Shown: piece after piece, positions 28,985-40,400 of the stretch | Position numbering within the stretch: position 1 is the stretch's first letter | Layout: every line of letters begins with the position of its first letter | Position numbers and translations under genes: made by a program | Notes under the pieces: generated by a model | What the model was told of the DNA's origin: nothing | The model's input: the letters and a program-made list of their open reading frames with translations, nothing else | Databases searched by the model: none | From: Mycolicibacterium rhodesiae NBB3 | GTDB taxonomy: Bacteria; Actinomycetota; Actinomycetes; Mycobacteriales; Mycobacteriaceae | Length of the DNA: 64,000 nucleotides | Assembly (NCBI RefSeq): GCF_000230895.2 | Contig: NC_016604.1 | Span: forward strand, 1,798,001 to 1,862,000 | Reading direction: 5' to 3'

Positions 28985-29338
28985 ATGTCCATCGTCGCGG
29001 TGATCTGCTGGTGTGCCGCGGTCGCGTTCGCGGGATTCGGCGTATGGCTGCTGACCCGCCCGCGCTCGGCTGACCCGGCCCGGGCCGTGCTGCGGGGTGT
29101 CGCCCCCACGCAACTGGCCGCCGCGGCAATGCTCGCCTCAGGTGGCACCGCGGCACTGTCGAGCCACCCGGACACCGCGCTGGTCGTGGTCGTCGTATGT
29201 GTGATCGGAGCCGTCGGCACGATCGCAGCCGGCTGCTGGCAGGCCGCGAAGGTTTTAGCGATCAGGCAGCCGTCGCCTAGCGCAGGGATCGGAGACTGCG
29301 GAAACGCCTGCGCGACGTGCACGTTGTCCTGCGGCTGA
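28985..29338 (+). CDS. Small membrane protein with Cys-rich tail (Rv0039c homologue)
   Basis: A 117-residue protein with three predicted membrane segments (about 1-21, 42-60, 68-90) and a short C-terminal tail carrying four cysteines (GDCGNACATCTLSCG). The tail could bind a metal or form disulfides outside the membrane. Conserved next to the mtc28-like gene in mycobacteria; no function known. The ATG at 28985 was preferred over one three codons upstream. Confidence 0.75.
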   Translation: MSIVAVICWCAAVAFAGFGVWLLTRPRSADPARAVLRGVAPTQLAAAAMLASGGTAALSSHPDTALVVVVVCVIGAVGTIAAGCWQAAKVLAIRQPSPSAGIGDCGNACATCTLSCG

Positions 29339-29360
29339 ACCTGCTGGGGCGCAACGTCTT

Positions 29361-29966
29361 TCAGTTGCGACTGATGTCTATCGGGTGGGTGGCGAGCAGC
29401 GACAGCGGCAGCGGCTGACGCCGGAGTACCCGCGCCCAGAGGTCGGCACGGGGTTCGGAGAGTACATCAGATGGCAACGCGGACAACACAATCCAGTCGT
29501 CGCGTTCGATCTCACCCTCCAGCTGGCCGATCGTCCACCCGGAATATCCGGCGAAGATCCGCACACCTTCTATCGCCGGAGCGACCGTATCGGGGTCGGC
29601 GTCCAGGTCCACCATCGCCATGCGGCCCTGCACATGCCGCAGCCCGGGCATGCCTGCCGAGTCGATCCCCACTCTCAGTGTCGCCAGGCACAGCGCGGCG
29701 TCGCGTTTGACCGGACCGCCGATGAACATGGTCTTGGGTTTGGTCGCCAGCTTCGCCCACTGCGGGAGCACGTTGTAGACGGCGGTCTCGCTCGGCCGGT
29801 TCAGCACCACACCGAGCGTGCCGCCGTCGTTGTGCTCGACGATGTAGATGACGCTGCGCCGAAACGTCGGCTCCAGGAGATCGGTGTTGGCGAGCAGCAG
29901 CGTGCCGGCCCGCACCCGATGCCGGGCGGGCGCAACAAAGTCCTCTGGGTCCTCTGAATGCGCCAC
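29361..29966 (-). CDS. YqgE/AlgH family protein (UPF0301, Rv0038 homologue)
   Basis: A 201-residue protein of the widespread AlgH fold. Typical blocks: [49 protein letters not shown] and [16 protein letters not shown]. The family's biochemical role is unclear. GTG start at 29966. Divergent from the MFS gene: 126 bp separate its start from the MFS start. Confidence 0.92.
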   Translation of the reverse strand: MAHSEDPEDFVAPARHRVRAGTLLLANTDLLEPTFRRSVIYIVEHNDGGTLGVVLNRPSETAVYNVLPQWAKLATKPKTMFIGGPVKRDAALCLATLRVGIDSAGMPGLRHVQGRMAMVDLDADPDTVAPAIEGVRIFAGYSGWTIGQLEGEIERDDWIVLSALPSDVLSEPRADLWARVLRRQPLPLSLLATHPIDISRN

Positions 29967-30092
29967 CTCACCATCATCGCATCAGCACCCTGCCGACGTG
30001 GCGAACAAGGCCGGTCCGGCCGGATATTTGTACTGTGGGTCGGGGGCACTGACCGGCGGAGGTCACCCCGAGGACAACAGGACGGAATTCTC

Positions 30093-31376
30093 GTGGTGGA
30101 CGTGCGCGCGCCGCTCGCCGTGCTGCGTTCGGTGCGAGACCTTCCCGAGTTCCGCCGGCTCCTGGAACTACGACTGGTCAGTCAGTTCGGCGACGGCCTG
30201 TTCGCGGCGGGACTCGCGGGCGCGATCCTGTTCAACCCGGAACGGCAAGCGACACCGCTGGCGATCGCGGGTGCGTTCGCCGTCCTCTTCCTGCCGTACT
30301 CGCTGCTGGGCCCCTTCGCAGGCGCGCTGTTGGACCGATGGGATCGACGGCTCGTGCTGGTCGGCGCGAATACCGGCCGGCTCTTGGTGGCGCTCATCGT
30401 CGCGGCGTTGCTCTTCGCCCGCGTCGGCGATCTGCCGATCCTCGTCGCCGCGCTGGTCGTGAACGGGTTCACCCGGTTCGTCTCATCGGGTCTGTCGGCG
30501 GCGCTGCCGCACGTCGTGCCGCGCGACCGCGTGGTGGCGATGAACTCCGTCGCCACGGCGACAGGCTCGATTTCGGCATTCCTCGGCGCCTTCAGCATGG
30601 TGCTGCCGCGGTGGGCGTTCGGCGCGGGCGACGTCGGTGGGGGGGCGATCATCCTGATCGTCGAGATCCCGGTGCTGATCGCCCTGTGGTTGGCGTGGCG
30701 CTTCCCACCGCACATGCTCGGCCCCGACGACACCAAGCGGGCCATCCACGGCTCGGTGGCCTACGCGGTGGCCACCGGCTGGATCCACGGTGCCCGCACC
30801 GTCGCAACGGAGCCGACGGTGGCCGCGACGCTGGCCGGACTGGCCGCGCACCGGATGGCGTTCGGCATCAACAGCCTGCTGATGCTCGTCATCGTCCGGC
30901 ACAGCGACACCCAGGAGGTCGCGGGATTCGGCACAGCGGTGTTGTTCGGCGCCGCCACCGGCACCGGTGCGTTGCTCGCCGCGGCCGTCATGCCGGTGGC
31001 CGTCGCTCGTTGGGGCCGCTACGCGACCGCCAACGGATCACTCGCAGCGGCGGCACTGATCCAGCTCGCCGGGTTCGGGTTGCAGGTACCGATGATGATG
31101 GCGTGCGGCTTCCTGCTCGGCATCGCCGGCCAAGTGGTCAAGTTGTGCGCGGACAACGCCATGCAACTCGATGTCGACGACGCACTGCGCGGTCACGTCT
31201 TCGCGGTTCAGGACTCGTTGTTCTGGATCACGTTCATCCTCGCAATCACAATGTCGGCGCTTGTCATTCCGGTCGACGGGCAACAGCCCGGGCTTGTTCT
31301 GGTCGGGTCGGGTGTCTACCTGCTCGGCCTGGCCGCGCACGCAACGCTCGGCCGTCGGCGGCGCCCTGCGGGCTAA
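30093..31376 (+). CDS. Major facilitator superfamily transporter (Rv0037c homologue)
   Basis: A 427-residue integral membrane protein with about 12 helices and an MFS loop motif ([14 protein letters not shown], between helices 2 and 3). No charged substrate-site residue allows a substrate guess; drug or metabolite efflux is possible. The GTG pair at 30093/30096 ([11 protein letters not shown]) is the likely start, since upstream in-frame sequence overlaps the divergent yqgE leader. It is followed 10 bp later by the TIGR03084 gene, so the two form an operon, as in M. tuberculosis. Confidence 0.85.
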   Translation: MVDVRAPLAVLRSVRDLPEFRRLLELRLVSQFGDGLFAAGLAGAILFNPERQATPLAIAGAFAVLFLPYSLLGPFAGALLDRWDRRLVLVGANTGRLLVALIVAALLFARVGDLPILVAALVVNGFTRFVSSGLSAALPHVVPRDRVVAMNSVATATGSISAFLGAFSMVLPRWAFGAGDVGGGAIILIVEIPVLIALWLAWRFPPHMLGPDDTKRAIHGSVAYAVATGWIHGARTVATEPTVAATLAGLAAHRMAFGINSLLMLVIVRHSDTQEVAGFGTAVLFGAATGTGALLAAAVMPVAVARWGRYATANGSLAAAALIQLAGFGLQVPMMMACGFLLGIAGQVVKLCADNAMQLDVDDALRGHVFAVQDSLFWITFILAITMSALVIPVDGQQPGLVLVGSGVYLLGLAAHATLGRRRRPAG

Positions 31377-31386
31377 GGTGACCGGC

Positions 31387-32163
31387 ATGGCTGGTGCCGA
31401 GCCGATGGTCGCCGATCTGCGCGCCGAGAGCGATGAACTGGACGCACTGGTGGCTGATCTTCCCGCAGCGCGCTGGGCTGAGCCCACACCCGCACCCGGT
31501 TGGACGATCGCCCATCAGATCGCACACCTGTTGTGGACCGATCGCGTCGCGCTGACCGCCGTCACCGACGAGGCCGGATTCGCCGCGGTGCTGACCGAGG
31601 CCGCGAAGGACCCGACCGGATTCGTCGATGCGGGCGCCGACGAGGTGGCCACCACTGAACCGGCCGAGCTGCTGGCCGACTGGCGACGGACCCGCGGGCG
31701 GCTGCACGACGAACTGCTGGGCGTCGCCGACGGTCGCAAGCTGCCGTGGTTCGGTCCGCCGATGAGCGCCGCGTCGATGGCCACCGCACGATTGATGGAG
31801 ACGTGGGCACACGGACTCGATGTGGCCGACGCGCTGGGTGTCGACCGGCCGGCCACCGCACGACTGCGGTCGATCGCGCACATCGGCGTCCGCACGCGCG
31901 ACTTCGCCTTCACCGTCCATGGCCTGGTGCCGCCGTCGGATCCGTTTCTCGTGCGGCTGGACGCGCCCGATGGCTCGACGTGGGAGTGGGGTCCCCAGGA
32001 CGCCGCGCAGCGGGTCACCGGATCGGCGCGGGACTTCTGCATGCTCGTCACGCAGCGTCGGCCCCGTTCGGCCCTTGATGTCACGGCGCTCGGCGAGGAC
32101 GCCGAGCGGTGGCTCGGCATCGCGCAGGCGTTCGCCGGTCCGCCCGGGCCGGGTCGAGATTGA
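31387..32163 (+). CDS. TIGR03084/maleylpyruvate-isomerase-like (DinB fold) protein (Rv0036c homologue)
   Basis: A 258-residue protein of the mycothiol-dependent maleylpyruvate isomerase/DinB superfamily. The N-terminal four-helix bundle carries [15 protein letters not shown], where the His residues are the usual metal ligands, and [15 protein letters not shown] with a further His. A C-terminal SCP2-like domain follows (about 165-250). It probably acts in a mycothiol-dependent reaction, but the substrate is unknown. Start at the ATG 31387 behind AAGGTGA. Its stop codon abuts the stop of the convergent DUF6802 gene without a gap. Confidence 0.85.
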   Translation: MAGAEPMVADLRAESDELDALVADLPAARWAEPTPAPGWTIAHQIAHLLWTDRVALTAVTDEAGFAAVLTEAAKDPTGFVDAGADEVATTEPAELLADWRRTRGRLHDELLGVADGRKLPWFGPPMSAASMATARLMETWAHGLDVADALGVDRPATARLRSIAHIGVRTRDFAFTVHGLVPPSDPFLVRLDAPDGSTWEWGPQDAAQRVTGSARDFCMLVTQRRPRSALDVTALGEDAERWLGIAQAFAGPPGPGRD

Positions 32164-32652
32164 TCAGAGCTGATCGGCGCCGTCGGCCTTCCCGTCGGCA
32201 TTGCCGTCGCGGAGCTTGATGTCCCACCGGCCGTCGCCGTCGGCGTCGACGTAGGCCTGCTCGCCGCTGACCGCACGGTCGGCAAGACCGTCGCCGTCGC
32301 AATCGGCGAGCCTGTCGTCGGCCTGACCGTCGGCGTCGACGTCGACGACCAACCCGCCGTGATGCTCGACGCCATCGAGTCCGAACCAGCGCAACAGACC
32401 CGTCCGGTCGAGACTCACCGCCCAGGTGCCGGTGCCGTCGTCGGTGAAGAACGCGGCGCCGGGACCGTAATCGCGGACCAGGTGATCGGCGACGTCGTCG
32501 GCATCCAGGTCGGCCATGGCGTCATCGAGCAGACCGTCGGAGTCGAAATCCAGGCCCGCTGCGTCGAGTGCGCCGTCCGCGTTGAGGTCGATATCCGGTG
32601 CGGCGGTCCACATCGTGGCCGAGCCATCGCCGTCGCCCAGGCAGTACTCCAT
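32164..32652 (-). CDS. DUF6802 aspartate-rich protein with calcium-loop-like repeats (Rv3906c homologue)
   Basis: A 162-residue very acidic protein made of repeated D-x-D-x-D-G-type loops (DLNADGALDAAGLDFDSDGL, VDVDADGQADD, DCDGDGLAD, VDADGDGRWD, DGNADGKADG). These resemble EF-hand or thrombospondin type 3 calcium loops. No signal peptide is visible, so it would be cytoplasmic unless exported another way. The ATG at 32652 (MEYCLGDGDG) lies 5 bp after the pcnA stop, with its ribosome site (GGGGAG) inside pcnA, so it is coupled to pcnA. Function unknown. Confidence 0.8.
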   Translation of the reverse strand: MEYCLGDGDGSATMWTAAPDIDLNADGALDAAGLDFDSDGLLDDAMADLDADDVADHLVRDYGPGAAFFTDDGTGTWAVSLDRTGLLRWFGLDGVEHHGGLVVDVDADGQADDRLADCDGDGLADRAVSGEQAYVDADGDGRWDIKLRDGNADGKADGADQL

Positions 32653-32657
32653 GTCGA

Positions 32658-34169
32658 TCAGACGGTGCGATCTCCCCTGGAGTTCCACCACTTCTGCAAT
32701 TCGTCGACCGCTTCATCGTGCGACAGCGGGCCGCGATCGAGGCGCAGCTCCTTGAGATACCGCCACGCCTCGCCGACCTGTGGCCCGGCCGGAATGTCGA
32801 GCAGTCGCATGATCTCGTTGCCGTCGAGATCGGGCCGCACCCGCGCCAAATCCTCTTTCTCGGCCAGCTCCGCGATCCGCTTCTCGAGATCGTCGTATGC
32901 CGCCTGCAGGCGCGCCGCGCGCCGCTGGTTGCGGGTCGTGCAGTCGGCGCGGACCAGCTTGTGCAGCCTGGGCAGCAGCGGGCCGGCATCGGTGACATAT
33001 CGCCGCACCGCCGAATCGCTCCAGCGGCCGACGCTCCCCTGTCCTCCGGACGTGGGCCCATTGCCGTCCGCATAACCGTGGAACCGCAGGTGCAGGTACA
33101 CCAGCTGGGACACGTCGTCGACCATCTGCTTGGAGTACTTCAGCGCCCGCATCCGTTTGCGCGCCATCTTCGCGCCCACCACCTCGTGATGGTGGAAGCT
33201 CACGCCGCCGTCGGGTTCGTGCCTACGGGTCGACGGCTTGCCGATGTCGTGCAGCAGCGCCGCCCACCTCAGCACCAGATCCGGGTCACTCTCGAGGTCG
33301 ATCGCCTGGCGCAACACCGTCAACGAATGCCAGTAGACGTCCTTGTGCTGATGGTGCTCGTCGATGGCCATCCGCATCGCGCCCACCTCCGGCAGGACGA
33401 CGTCGCCGAGACCGGTCTGCACCATCAGGTCTATTCCGGCGACGGGGTCGGCGCCGAGCAGCAGCTTGTCCAATTCCGCGGCCACCCGCTCCGCAGAGAT
33501 CCGCGCCAGCTGCGGCGCCATCTCGACCAGTGCCTCGAGCACCCTCGGCGCGACGGTGAAGCCCAGCTGTGAGACGAACCGCGCCGCACGAAGCATCCGC
33601 AACGGGTCATCGCCGAATGACGTCTCCGGCGCCGCGGGAGTGTCCAGTGTCTTGGTACGCACCGCGGCCAACCCGTTCAGGGGATCGAGGAATTCACCGG
33701 GCCCATCGGCGGTGATACGGACGGCCATGGCATTGGCAGTGAAATCGCGGCGCACGAGGTCGTCGTCGAGACGGTCGCCGTACCGCACTTCCGGATTGCG
33801 CGACACCTGGTCGTAGGTGTCGGCTCGGAAGGTCGTGATCTCCATGCGATCGCCGGCCTTACCGACGCCGAGCGTCCCGTAGTCGATGCCCGTCTCCCAC
33901 AGCGAGTCGGCCCATCCGCGCAGGAACTTCTGCATCTGCTCGGGTCGGGCGTCGGTGGTGAAGTCCAGGTCGTTACCCAGTCTGCCCAGCAGCGCGTCGC
34001 GCACACTGCCGCCGACGAGATACAGCTCATGGCCGGCCTCGGCGAACACGCCACCCACATCGCGCAGGACGTCGCCATGCTGGTTCAGCGCGACCTGCGC
34101 CGCTCCCAGCAGTTCGGCGTCACTAGCTCGTCCGGCCACGTTCGGACACCCTAATAGCAACGGCTCCAT
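32658..34169 (-). CDS. pcnA: CCA tRNA nucleotidyltransferase
   Basis: Adds or repairs the CCA end of tRNAs. The 503-residue product has the class II nucleotidyltransferase head (YLVGGSVRDALLG then NDLDFTTDA, catalytic DxD), the RRDFTANAM segment, the DDPLRMLRAARF neck motif, and a C-terminal HD domain (LRWAALLHDIGKPSTR and HHHEVVG). The historical symbol pcnA means poly(A) polymerase, but the sequence fits CCA addition. The ATG at 34169 is preferred; a GTG one codon earlier is possible. Divergent from mutT4 by 54 bp. Confidence 0.93.
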   Translation of the reverse strand: MEPLLLGCPNVAGRASDAELLGAAQVALNQHGDVLRDVGGVFAEAGHELYLVGGSVRDALLGRLGNDLDFTTDARPEQMQKFLRGWADSLWETGIDYGTLGVGKAGDRMEITTFRADTYDQVSRNPEVRYGDRLDDDLVRRDFTANAMAVRITADGPGEFLDPLNGLAAVRTKTLDTPAAPETSFGDDPLRMLRAARFVSQLGFTVAPRVLEALVEMAPQLARISAERVAAELDKLLLGADPVAGIDLMVQTGLGDVVLPEVGAMRMAIDEHHQHKDVYWHSLTVLRQAIDLESDPDLVLRWAALLHDIGKPSTRRHEPDGGVSFHHHEVVGAKMARKRMRALKYSKQMVDDVSQLVYLHLRFHGYADGNGPTSGGQGSVGRWSDSAVRRYVTDAGPLLPRLHKLVRADCTTRNQRRAARLQAAYDDLEKRIAELAEKEDLARVRPDLDGNEIMRLLDIPAGPQVGEAWRYLKELRLDRGPLSHDEAVDELQKWWNSRGDRTV

Positions 34170-34210
34170 CACGACCGGTGAGTGCGGCGGGAGCGATAGT
34201 GCGTGGCAGC

Positions 34211-34216
34211 TAATAT
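34211..34216 (+). promoter_or_regulatory. -10 element for mutT4, probable leaderless transcript
   Basis: TAATAT ends 7 bp before the GTG at 34224. With the usual distance from -10 to start site, transcription would begin at or next to the start codon, so the message would be leaderless. This supports the GTG at 34224 over the upstream in-frame ATG-like extension. Confidence 0.55.
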
Positions 34217-34223
34217 CGCTTGG

Positions 34224-35015
34224 GTGTCGGACGGCGAACAGGCAAGACCACGACGGCGCCGCGGCCGTCGTCGCGGACGCCGCGCCGCAGGTCCCCCCCA
34301 GGCAGTGCCCGCCACGTCGGCGGACCAATCCGACCGCCGCAACAATTCCGCCGACGCAGCCGTCACTGGCCCGAGGGACCAGGCGAACCCGCAGCCGAAA
34401 CCGCAGAAGACACGCCCTCGACGCCAGCCTGATCGCCTGCGCACCGTGCACGAGACGTCGGCGGGTGGCCTGGTCATCGACGGCATCGACGGTCCCAAAG
34501 ACGACCAGGTCGCAGCGCTGATCGGGCGCACCGATCGCCGCGGACGGATGCTCTGGTCGCTGCCCAAGGGCCACATCGAACTCGGCGAGACCGCTGAGCA
34601 GACGGCCATCCGCGAGGTCGCCGAGGAGACCGGAATCCAGGGCAGTGTGCTGGCCGCGCTGGGCAGCATCGACTACTGGTTCGTCACCGAGGGTCGCCGG
34701 GTGCACAAAACGGTGCACCATTACCTGATGAGATTCCTCGATGGGGAATTGTCCGACGAGGACCTCGAAGTCACCGAGGTGGCCTGGGTGCCGCTGATGG
34801 AGCTGCCGTCCCGGCTCGCCTACGCCGACGAACGCCGCCTTGCCGAGGTCGCAGGCGAACTCATCGACAAGATGCACGCGGACGGGCCCGCCGCATTGCC
34901 GCCGCTGCCACGGACCTCACCGCGGCGACGGGCCCAGACGCACTCGCATACCCGCAACCGTCGTCCCGACGAAAAGACAACTCGGCGGACGAACGGCTGC
35001 GGCCAAGGGCCGTGA
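34224..35015 (+). CDS. mutT4: NUDIX hydrolase MutT4
   Basis: A 263-residue NUDIX protein (Rv3908 homologue) thought to sanitise nucleotides. The basic N-terminal tail ([13 protein letters not shown]) is followed by the NUDIX fold with the complete box [23 protein letters not shown] basic Pro-rich C-terminal tail follows. GTG start at 34224 matches Rv3908 (SDGEQA) and sits just after a -10 box. The stop overlaps the GTG start of the DUF6049 gene (GTGA), so mutT4-DUF6049-murJ form one coupled operon. Confidence 0.92.
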   Translation: MSDGEQARPRRRRGRRRGRRAAGPPQAVPATSADQSDRRNNSADAAVTGPRDQANPQPKPQKTRPRRQPDRLRTVHETSAGGLVIDGIDGPKDDQVAALIGRTDRRGRMLWSLPKGHIELGETAEQTAIREVAEETGIQGSVLAALGSIDYWFVTEGRRVHKTVHHYLMRFLDGELSDEDLEVTEVAWVPLMELPSRLAYADERRLAEVAGELIDKMHADGPAALPPLPRTSPRRRAQTHSHTRNRRPDEKTTRRTNGCGQGP

Positions 35016-37468
35016 CGTTCTCGGTGGGGGCGCGCATGTCCCCGGCAGGCGCGCGACTCCTCCTGGCGATCGCAGTGTTGGCACTGTTCGCCATCCCGAT
35101 GGCGCTCCCCCGCGCCGCCGCCGGAGAGCCCGGCACGACACCGTTTCTGTCGGTACGCGTCGACAACGTCAGCCCTGAGGTCGTGACCACGACCAGCCAA
35201 CCGATCGTCACCGTCACCGGCACCGTGCAGAACGTCGGCGATCGCCCCGTGCGCGACGTGATGGTGCGCCTCGAGGACGCCGCGGCGGTCACGTCGTCGG
35301 CGGGGTTGCGAACCAACCTCACAGGCAATGTCGACCAGTTCGAGCCGGTTGCTCAATTCATCACTCTCGCACCGGAATTGGCGCGCGGAAGCGCTGTGCC
35401 CTTCAAGCTATCCTATCCGCTGCGGTCGACGAAGGACCCATCGCTCGGCATTGAGAAACCCGGTGTCTATCCGGTCATGGTCAACGTCAACGGCACGCCC
35501 GATTACGGCGAGCCCGCACGCCTCGACGACGCCCGGTTCCTGCTCCCCGTTCTGGGCGTGCCACCCGATCCGAGCGTCGACACCGAAGACGCGCTCACCG
35601 CCGTGGTTCCGCCCGACACGTCGAAACCCGTCGGCCTGAGCCTGTTGTGGCCCATTGGCGACCGCCCCCGGCTCGCGGCGGGCGCACCGGGTGGCACCAC
35701 CCCGGTCAGGCTCATCGACGACGACCTCGCGACCTCGCTGGCATCCGGCGGGCGCCTGGACACCCTGCTATCGGCGATCGAATTCGCGACCGGCCCGCAG
35801 GTCGATCCCCAGGGTCACGTCCGCCTCGCGACCTGTCTGGCCGTCGACCCCGACCTGCTCGTCACCGTCAACGCGATGACCGGAGGTTACGTCGTCAACG
35901 ACGGTCCCGACGCCGGACCCGGCACGCCGACGCACCCGGGTGCCGGACAGGACGACGCGGTGGCGTGGCTCAACCGGTTGAGGGCACTCGCCCAACGGAT
36001 GTGCGTCGCATCGACCACCTACGCGCAGGCCGATCTCGACGCGCTGCAACGCGTCGGGGACGCTGGCCTGTCCAGCATCGCCGTCACAACCGCCGGCGAC
36101 ATCGTCGACCAGATTCTCGGGGTCGCGTCGGTTCGCGGCGCCAGTCTGATCGGCGACGGTCCGCTCACCGGTCCCGCGGTGAAGCTGCTGTCCGCGCTGG
36201 GCCCACAACCGGACGCTCGGGGAGGGAAGACCGTCGCGATCGACGCCGCGGAGGTCTCGGCCGCCTCGCAAGCCGACGGTGGGCCCGCGACGCAGGGCGC
36301 GGCGGACCTCTCACCGGTGCGTTACACCCCCAACGTGGTCGCCTCACCATTCGACCCCGCGGTCGGCGCCGCGCTGGCCGCTGCCGGCTCCGAACCGGTG
36401 TCGCCGTCGTACCTCGACCCCACCCTGAACGTCCCCCTGCAGCACGCGTCCGATGTGGCGCGACGGCAGGACGCGGTGGGGGCACTGATGTGGCGCGCGT
36501 TGCAGCCTGGCATCGAACCGCGCACCGAGATCCTCGTGCCACCGATGGCGTGGAGTCCCCAACCTGCCGACGCCCAGGCGATTCTCACCGCGACGGCGAC
36601 GATGATCAACGCCGGGATGGCGCGGCCGCGGCCGCTGACCCAGGTCATCGCCGAAGGCGACGCGGTACCGCCGCAGGATGTGACGCCGCTGCCCGAACGC
36701 GACGTCGGGGATCCGCGCGGGCGGTTCGACGACGCCGTCGTCTCCGGCATCTCTGCGGTGACGGGACGGCTGTGGGGACTGACCGCGGCATTGACGACCG
36801 ACGAACGCACGGGCCTCACCGGGTACGGGTACACCGCCCCGCTGCGTGAGGATTCGCTGCGCGCCCTGAGCCAGTCGGTTCCTCCAGATGCCCGCAACGG
36901 CCTTGCGCAGCAACGACTCACGACGGTGAGCCACACTGTCGACGATCTCTTCAACGCGGTCACCATCGTGAACCCCGGCGGCTCGTACACCCTGGCGACC
37001 GAACGCAGCCCGCTGCCGCTCGCCCTGCGCAACAACCTTCCGGTGCCCATCCGGGTGAAGCTGGACGTCGACGCCCCGCCAGGCATGTCGGTCACCGACA
37101 TGGGCGAGATCGTGCTGCCGCCCGGTTTCCTTCCCCTCAAGGTGCCGATCGAGGTGCACTTCACCCAACGCGTCGCAGTCGACGTGGCATTGCGCACCGC
37201 CGATGGACTTCCGCTCGGCGAACCGGTCCGGTTGTCCGTGCACTCCAACGCCTACGGCAAGGTGCTGTTCTTCATCACGCTGACCGGCGGGGTGATCCTC
37301 GCGCTGCTCGTCGGCAGGCGGCTGTGGCATCGATTCCGGGGCCAGCCCGACCGCGCCGACCTCGACCGCCCGGATCCCCTCGAAGTCGCGATGCGTTTCG
37401 ACGACGACTCAGAAGAGGCGCCGCTCACCCGAACCCCCGGCCCACGTTCCACCAGGGCTGACGAATGA
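35012..37468 (+). CDS. DUF6049 exported membrane-anchored protein (Rv3909 homologue)
   Basis: An 818-residue protein with an N-terminal signal (about 10-37, AAAGEPG), a large extracytoplasmic region with Ig-like character near both ends (e.g. [20 protein letters not shown]), one C-terminal helix (about 750-770) and a short acidic cytoplasmic tail. It is always placed between mutT4 and murJ in mycobacteria and overlaps both neighbours by 4 bp, which suggests a partner role in lipid II export or wall assembly. That role is inferred from context; no catalytic motif is seen. Confidence 0.85.
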   Translation: MTFSVGARMSPAGARLLLAIAVLALFAIPMALPRAAAGEPGTTPFLSVRVDNVSPEVVTTTSQPIVTVTGTVQNVGDRPVRDVMVRLEDAAAVTSSAGLRTNLTGNVDQFEPVAQFITLAPELARGSAVPFKLSYPLRSTKDPSLGIEKPGVYPVMVNVNGTPDYGEPARLDDARFLLPVLGVPPDPSVDTEDALTAVVPPDTSKPVGLSLLWPIGDRPRLAAGAPGGTTPVRLIDDDLATSLASGGRLDTLLSAIEFATGPQVDPQGHVRLATCLAVDPDLLVTVNAMTGGYVVNDGPDAGPGTPTHPGAGQDDAVAWLNRLRALAQRMCVASTTYAQADLDALQRVGDAGLSSIAVTTAGDIVDQILGVASVRGASLIGDGPLTGPAVKLLSALGPQPDARGGKTVAIDAAEVSAASQADGGPATQGAADLSPVRYTPNVVASPFDPAVGAALAAAGSEPVSPSYLDPTLNVPLQHASDVARRQDAVGALMWRALQPGIEPRTEILVPPMAWSPQPADAQAILTATATMINAGMARPRPLTQVIAEGDAVPPQDVTPLPERDVGDPRGRFDDAVVSGISAVTGRLWGLTAALTTDERTGLTGYGYTAPLREDSLRALSQSVPPDARNGLAQQRLTTVSHTVDDLFNAVTIVNPGGSYTLATERSPLPLALRNNLPVPIRVKLDVDAPPGMSVTDMGEIVLPPGFLPLKVPIEVHFTQRVAVDVALRTADGLPLGEPVRLSVHSNAYGKVLFFITLTGGVILALLVGRRLWHRFRGQPDRADLDRPDPLEVAMRFDDDSEEAPLTRTPGPRSTRADE

Positions 37469-40400
37469 ACACCGTCCCCGGCCCTTCGAGCGCGGGCCCT
37501 GGGCGACACGGCCGCCACTTGAGTGCGCCGCCACACGTCGATCTCGGGGGGCCTCTGCCTCCGCGCCGTCCCGCGCCGCCGGCTCCACAGGCCGCGCATG
37601 TCCCGGTTCCCGGCCCCCCGCCGCCGCGACCCACGCCCGCACCGCCGCGGCTGCCCCGCGGACCCGCGCCGCGCCGCAAGGCGGGCCGCCCGGAACTGTC
37701 CGATGCCGCGGTGGTATCCCGTTCGTGGGGAATGGCATTCGCGACCCTGATCAGCCGACTGACCGGCTTCGCCCGCATCGTGCTGATCGCCACGATTCTC
37801 GGTGCCGCACTGTCCAGCGCCTTCTCGGTGGCCTATCAGCTCCCCAACCTGATCGCCGCGCTGGTGCTCGAGGCGACCTTCACCGCGATCTTCGTGCCCG
37901 TACTTGCGCGCGCCGAACGCGACGACCCCGACGGCGGAACGGCGTTCGTGCGCCGCCTGGTCACCCTGGCCACCACACTGCTGCTGCTGACCACCGCGCT
38001 GGCCATCGCGTCGGCGCCGCTGCTGGTCGGGCTGATGCTGGGTGACGACCCTCAGGTGAACCGCGATCTCACGACGGCGTTCGCCTACCTCCTGCTGCCG
38101 CAGGTGCTGTTCTACGGGTTGTCGTCGGTGTTCATGGCGATCCTCAACACCCGCAACGTATTCGGGCCGCCCGCCTGGGCGCCGGTGTGCAACAACATCG
38201 TCGCGATCGCCACTCTTGGTCTTTATCTCATTGTCCCCGGCGAACTTTCGGTCGATCCGGTGCAGATGGGCAACGCCAAGCTGCTCGTCCTTGGTATCGG
38301 CATGACGCTGGGCACGGTGACACAGGTCGTGTTGCTGCTCGTCGCGCTACGCCGGGAACGGGTCAGCCTGCGCCCGCTATGGGGCGTGGACGACCGGTTG
38401 AGGCAGTTCGGCGCGATGGCGTCGGCGATGGTGCTCTACGTGCTGATCAGTCAGCTCGGGTTGATCGTCGGCAACCGAATCGCCAGTGGCGCCGCGGCTT
38501 CGGGCCCGGCCATCTACAACTACACCTGGCTGGTTCTCATGCTGCCGTTCGGCATGATCGGGGTGACGGTGTTGACCGTCGTGATGCCACGGCTGAGCCG
38601 CAACGCCGCGGCCAACGACAATCCGGCGGTGCTGGCAGATCTTTCGCTGGCCACCCGCCTGACGATGGTGACGCTCATCCCGATCGTGGCCATGATGACG
38701 GTCGGCGGGCCCGCGATCGGCAGCGCGCTGTTCTCCTACGGAAACTTCGGCGACGTCGATGCCGGCTACCTCGGCCTGGCCATCACCTTGTCCGCCTTCA
38801 CCTTGATCCCGTATGCGCTTGTGCTGCTGCAGCTTCGGGTGTTCTACGCACGCGAGCAGCCCTGGACACCGATCGCATTGATCGTCGTCATCACCATCGT
38901 GAAGATCGCGGCTTCGGTCGCGGCGCCGCACCTCACCGACGATCCGGATCTGGTCGCCGGCTATCTCGGTCTGGCCAACGGTCTGGGCTTCCTCGCCGGG
39001 GCCATCGTCGGTTACTACCTGCTGCGCGCGAACCTCAACCCGCCGGGCGGACGGCTGGTCGGTCTGCAGGTGGTGCGCACCATCCTCGTCACGATCTGCG
39101 CGTCGCTGGTCGCCGGGCTGATTGCCCATGTCGTCGACAAACTGGTGGGCCTGGAGTCGCTGACGGACGACTGGGGCGGCGGCGGGTCATTGCTTCGCCT
39201 GCTGGTGCTCGGATTGATCATGGTGCCGATCATCGCCGGCGTCATGATCGCCGCACAGGTGCCCGAGGCGCAGGCCGCGCTCGCCGCCGTCCGCCGTCGG
39301 CTGGGTCGCCGTCGCAAGCCGGTAAGGGTGGGCTCACCACCGACAATGCGGCCCGACCAGCCTCCGGCGGGCATGCCCCTCACGTACGCTCATCAGAGAA
39401 ATTCGTCCGCGCCAGGGCGTCGGCCGGGCCTCCCCAGCGCTACGCGCGGGGGCCCGACAGTCACCCGGCACGGACCCCCGGCGGCGGTCACCGGGGACGG
39501 GATGCGGAAAGGACCAGGGTTGACCAACGAACCCGCAGGCGGCTCCGTGCCGGGTCCCGACAACACCGCGACCGCGAAGATCCCCTTGGCACCGTCGTCC
39601 GGCGAGCGTGAATCCGGCGTGAACGCCGACGATTTCCAGCCGGACATGCCTGCCCAGGAATTCACCCCCGACGTGCATTCGCCTGCCGATGTGAACAAGA
39701 CCGTCCAGATCTCGACGGAAGAGGCCATCGGCACGACGCCGATGCCTGCGTCCGGCCGTCCCCCGTCGGACTACGGCGGCGATCCGACCCGCGAATCGCT
39801 GCCCTTCGACGTGCCGCGCGAACCGGCCATCGAGGCCGCGACCTCCGACGAGGACGTCCATCTCATTCCGGGCGCCGTCGTCGGCGGCGGTAGGTATCGG
39901 TTGCTCGTGTTCCACGGCGGTCCGCCCACGCTGCAGTTCTGGCAGGCGCTCGACACCGCGCTGGACCGCCAGGTGGCGCTGACGTTCGTCGACCCGGACA
40001 ACACGCTGCCCGACGCCCAGCTGCGGGAGATCCTTTCCCGCACCCTCAAGCTGAGCCGGCTCGACATGCCGGGCGTCGCCAGGGTCCTCGACGTCGCCAA
40101 CATCGGATCGGGCGGTCTGGTGGTGTCCGAATGGATTCGCGGCGGATCGCTGGCCGAGGTCGCCGATACGTCGCCCTCACCTGTGGGCGGCGCACGAGCG
40201 ATCCAATCGCTGGCTGCGGCGGCCGAGGCGGCGCACCGCGCCGGTGTGGCGTTGTCGATCGACCACCCGAGCCGCGTGCGGGTGAGCATCGAGGGCGACG
40301 TCGCATTGGCGTTCCCGGCGACCCTGCCGGAGGCAACACCAGAGGACGACATCCGCGGCATCGGCGCGGCGCTCTACGCGCTGCTCGTCGACAGGTGGCC

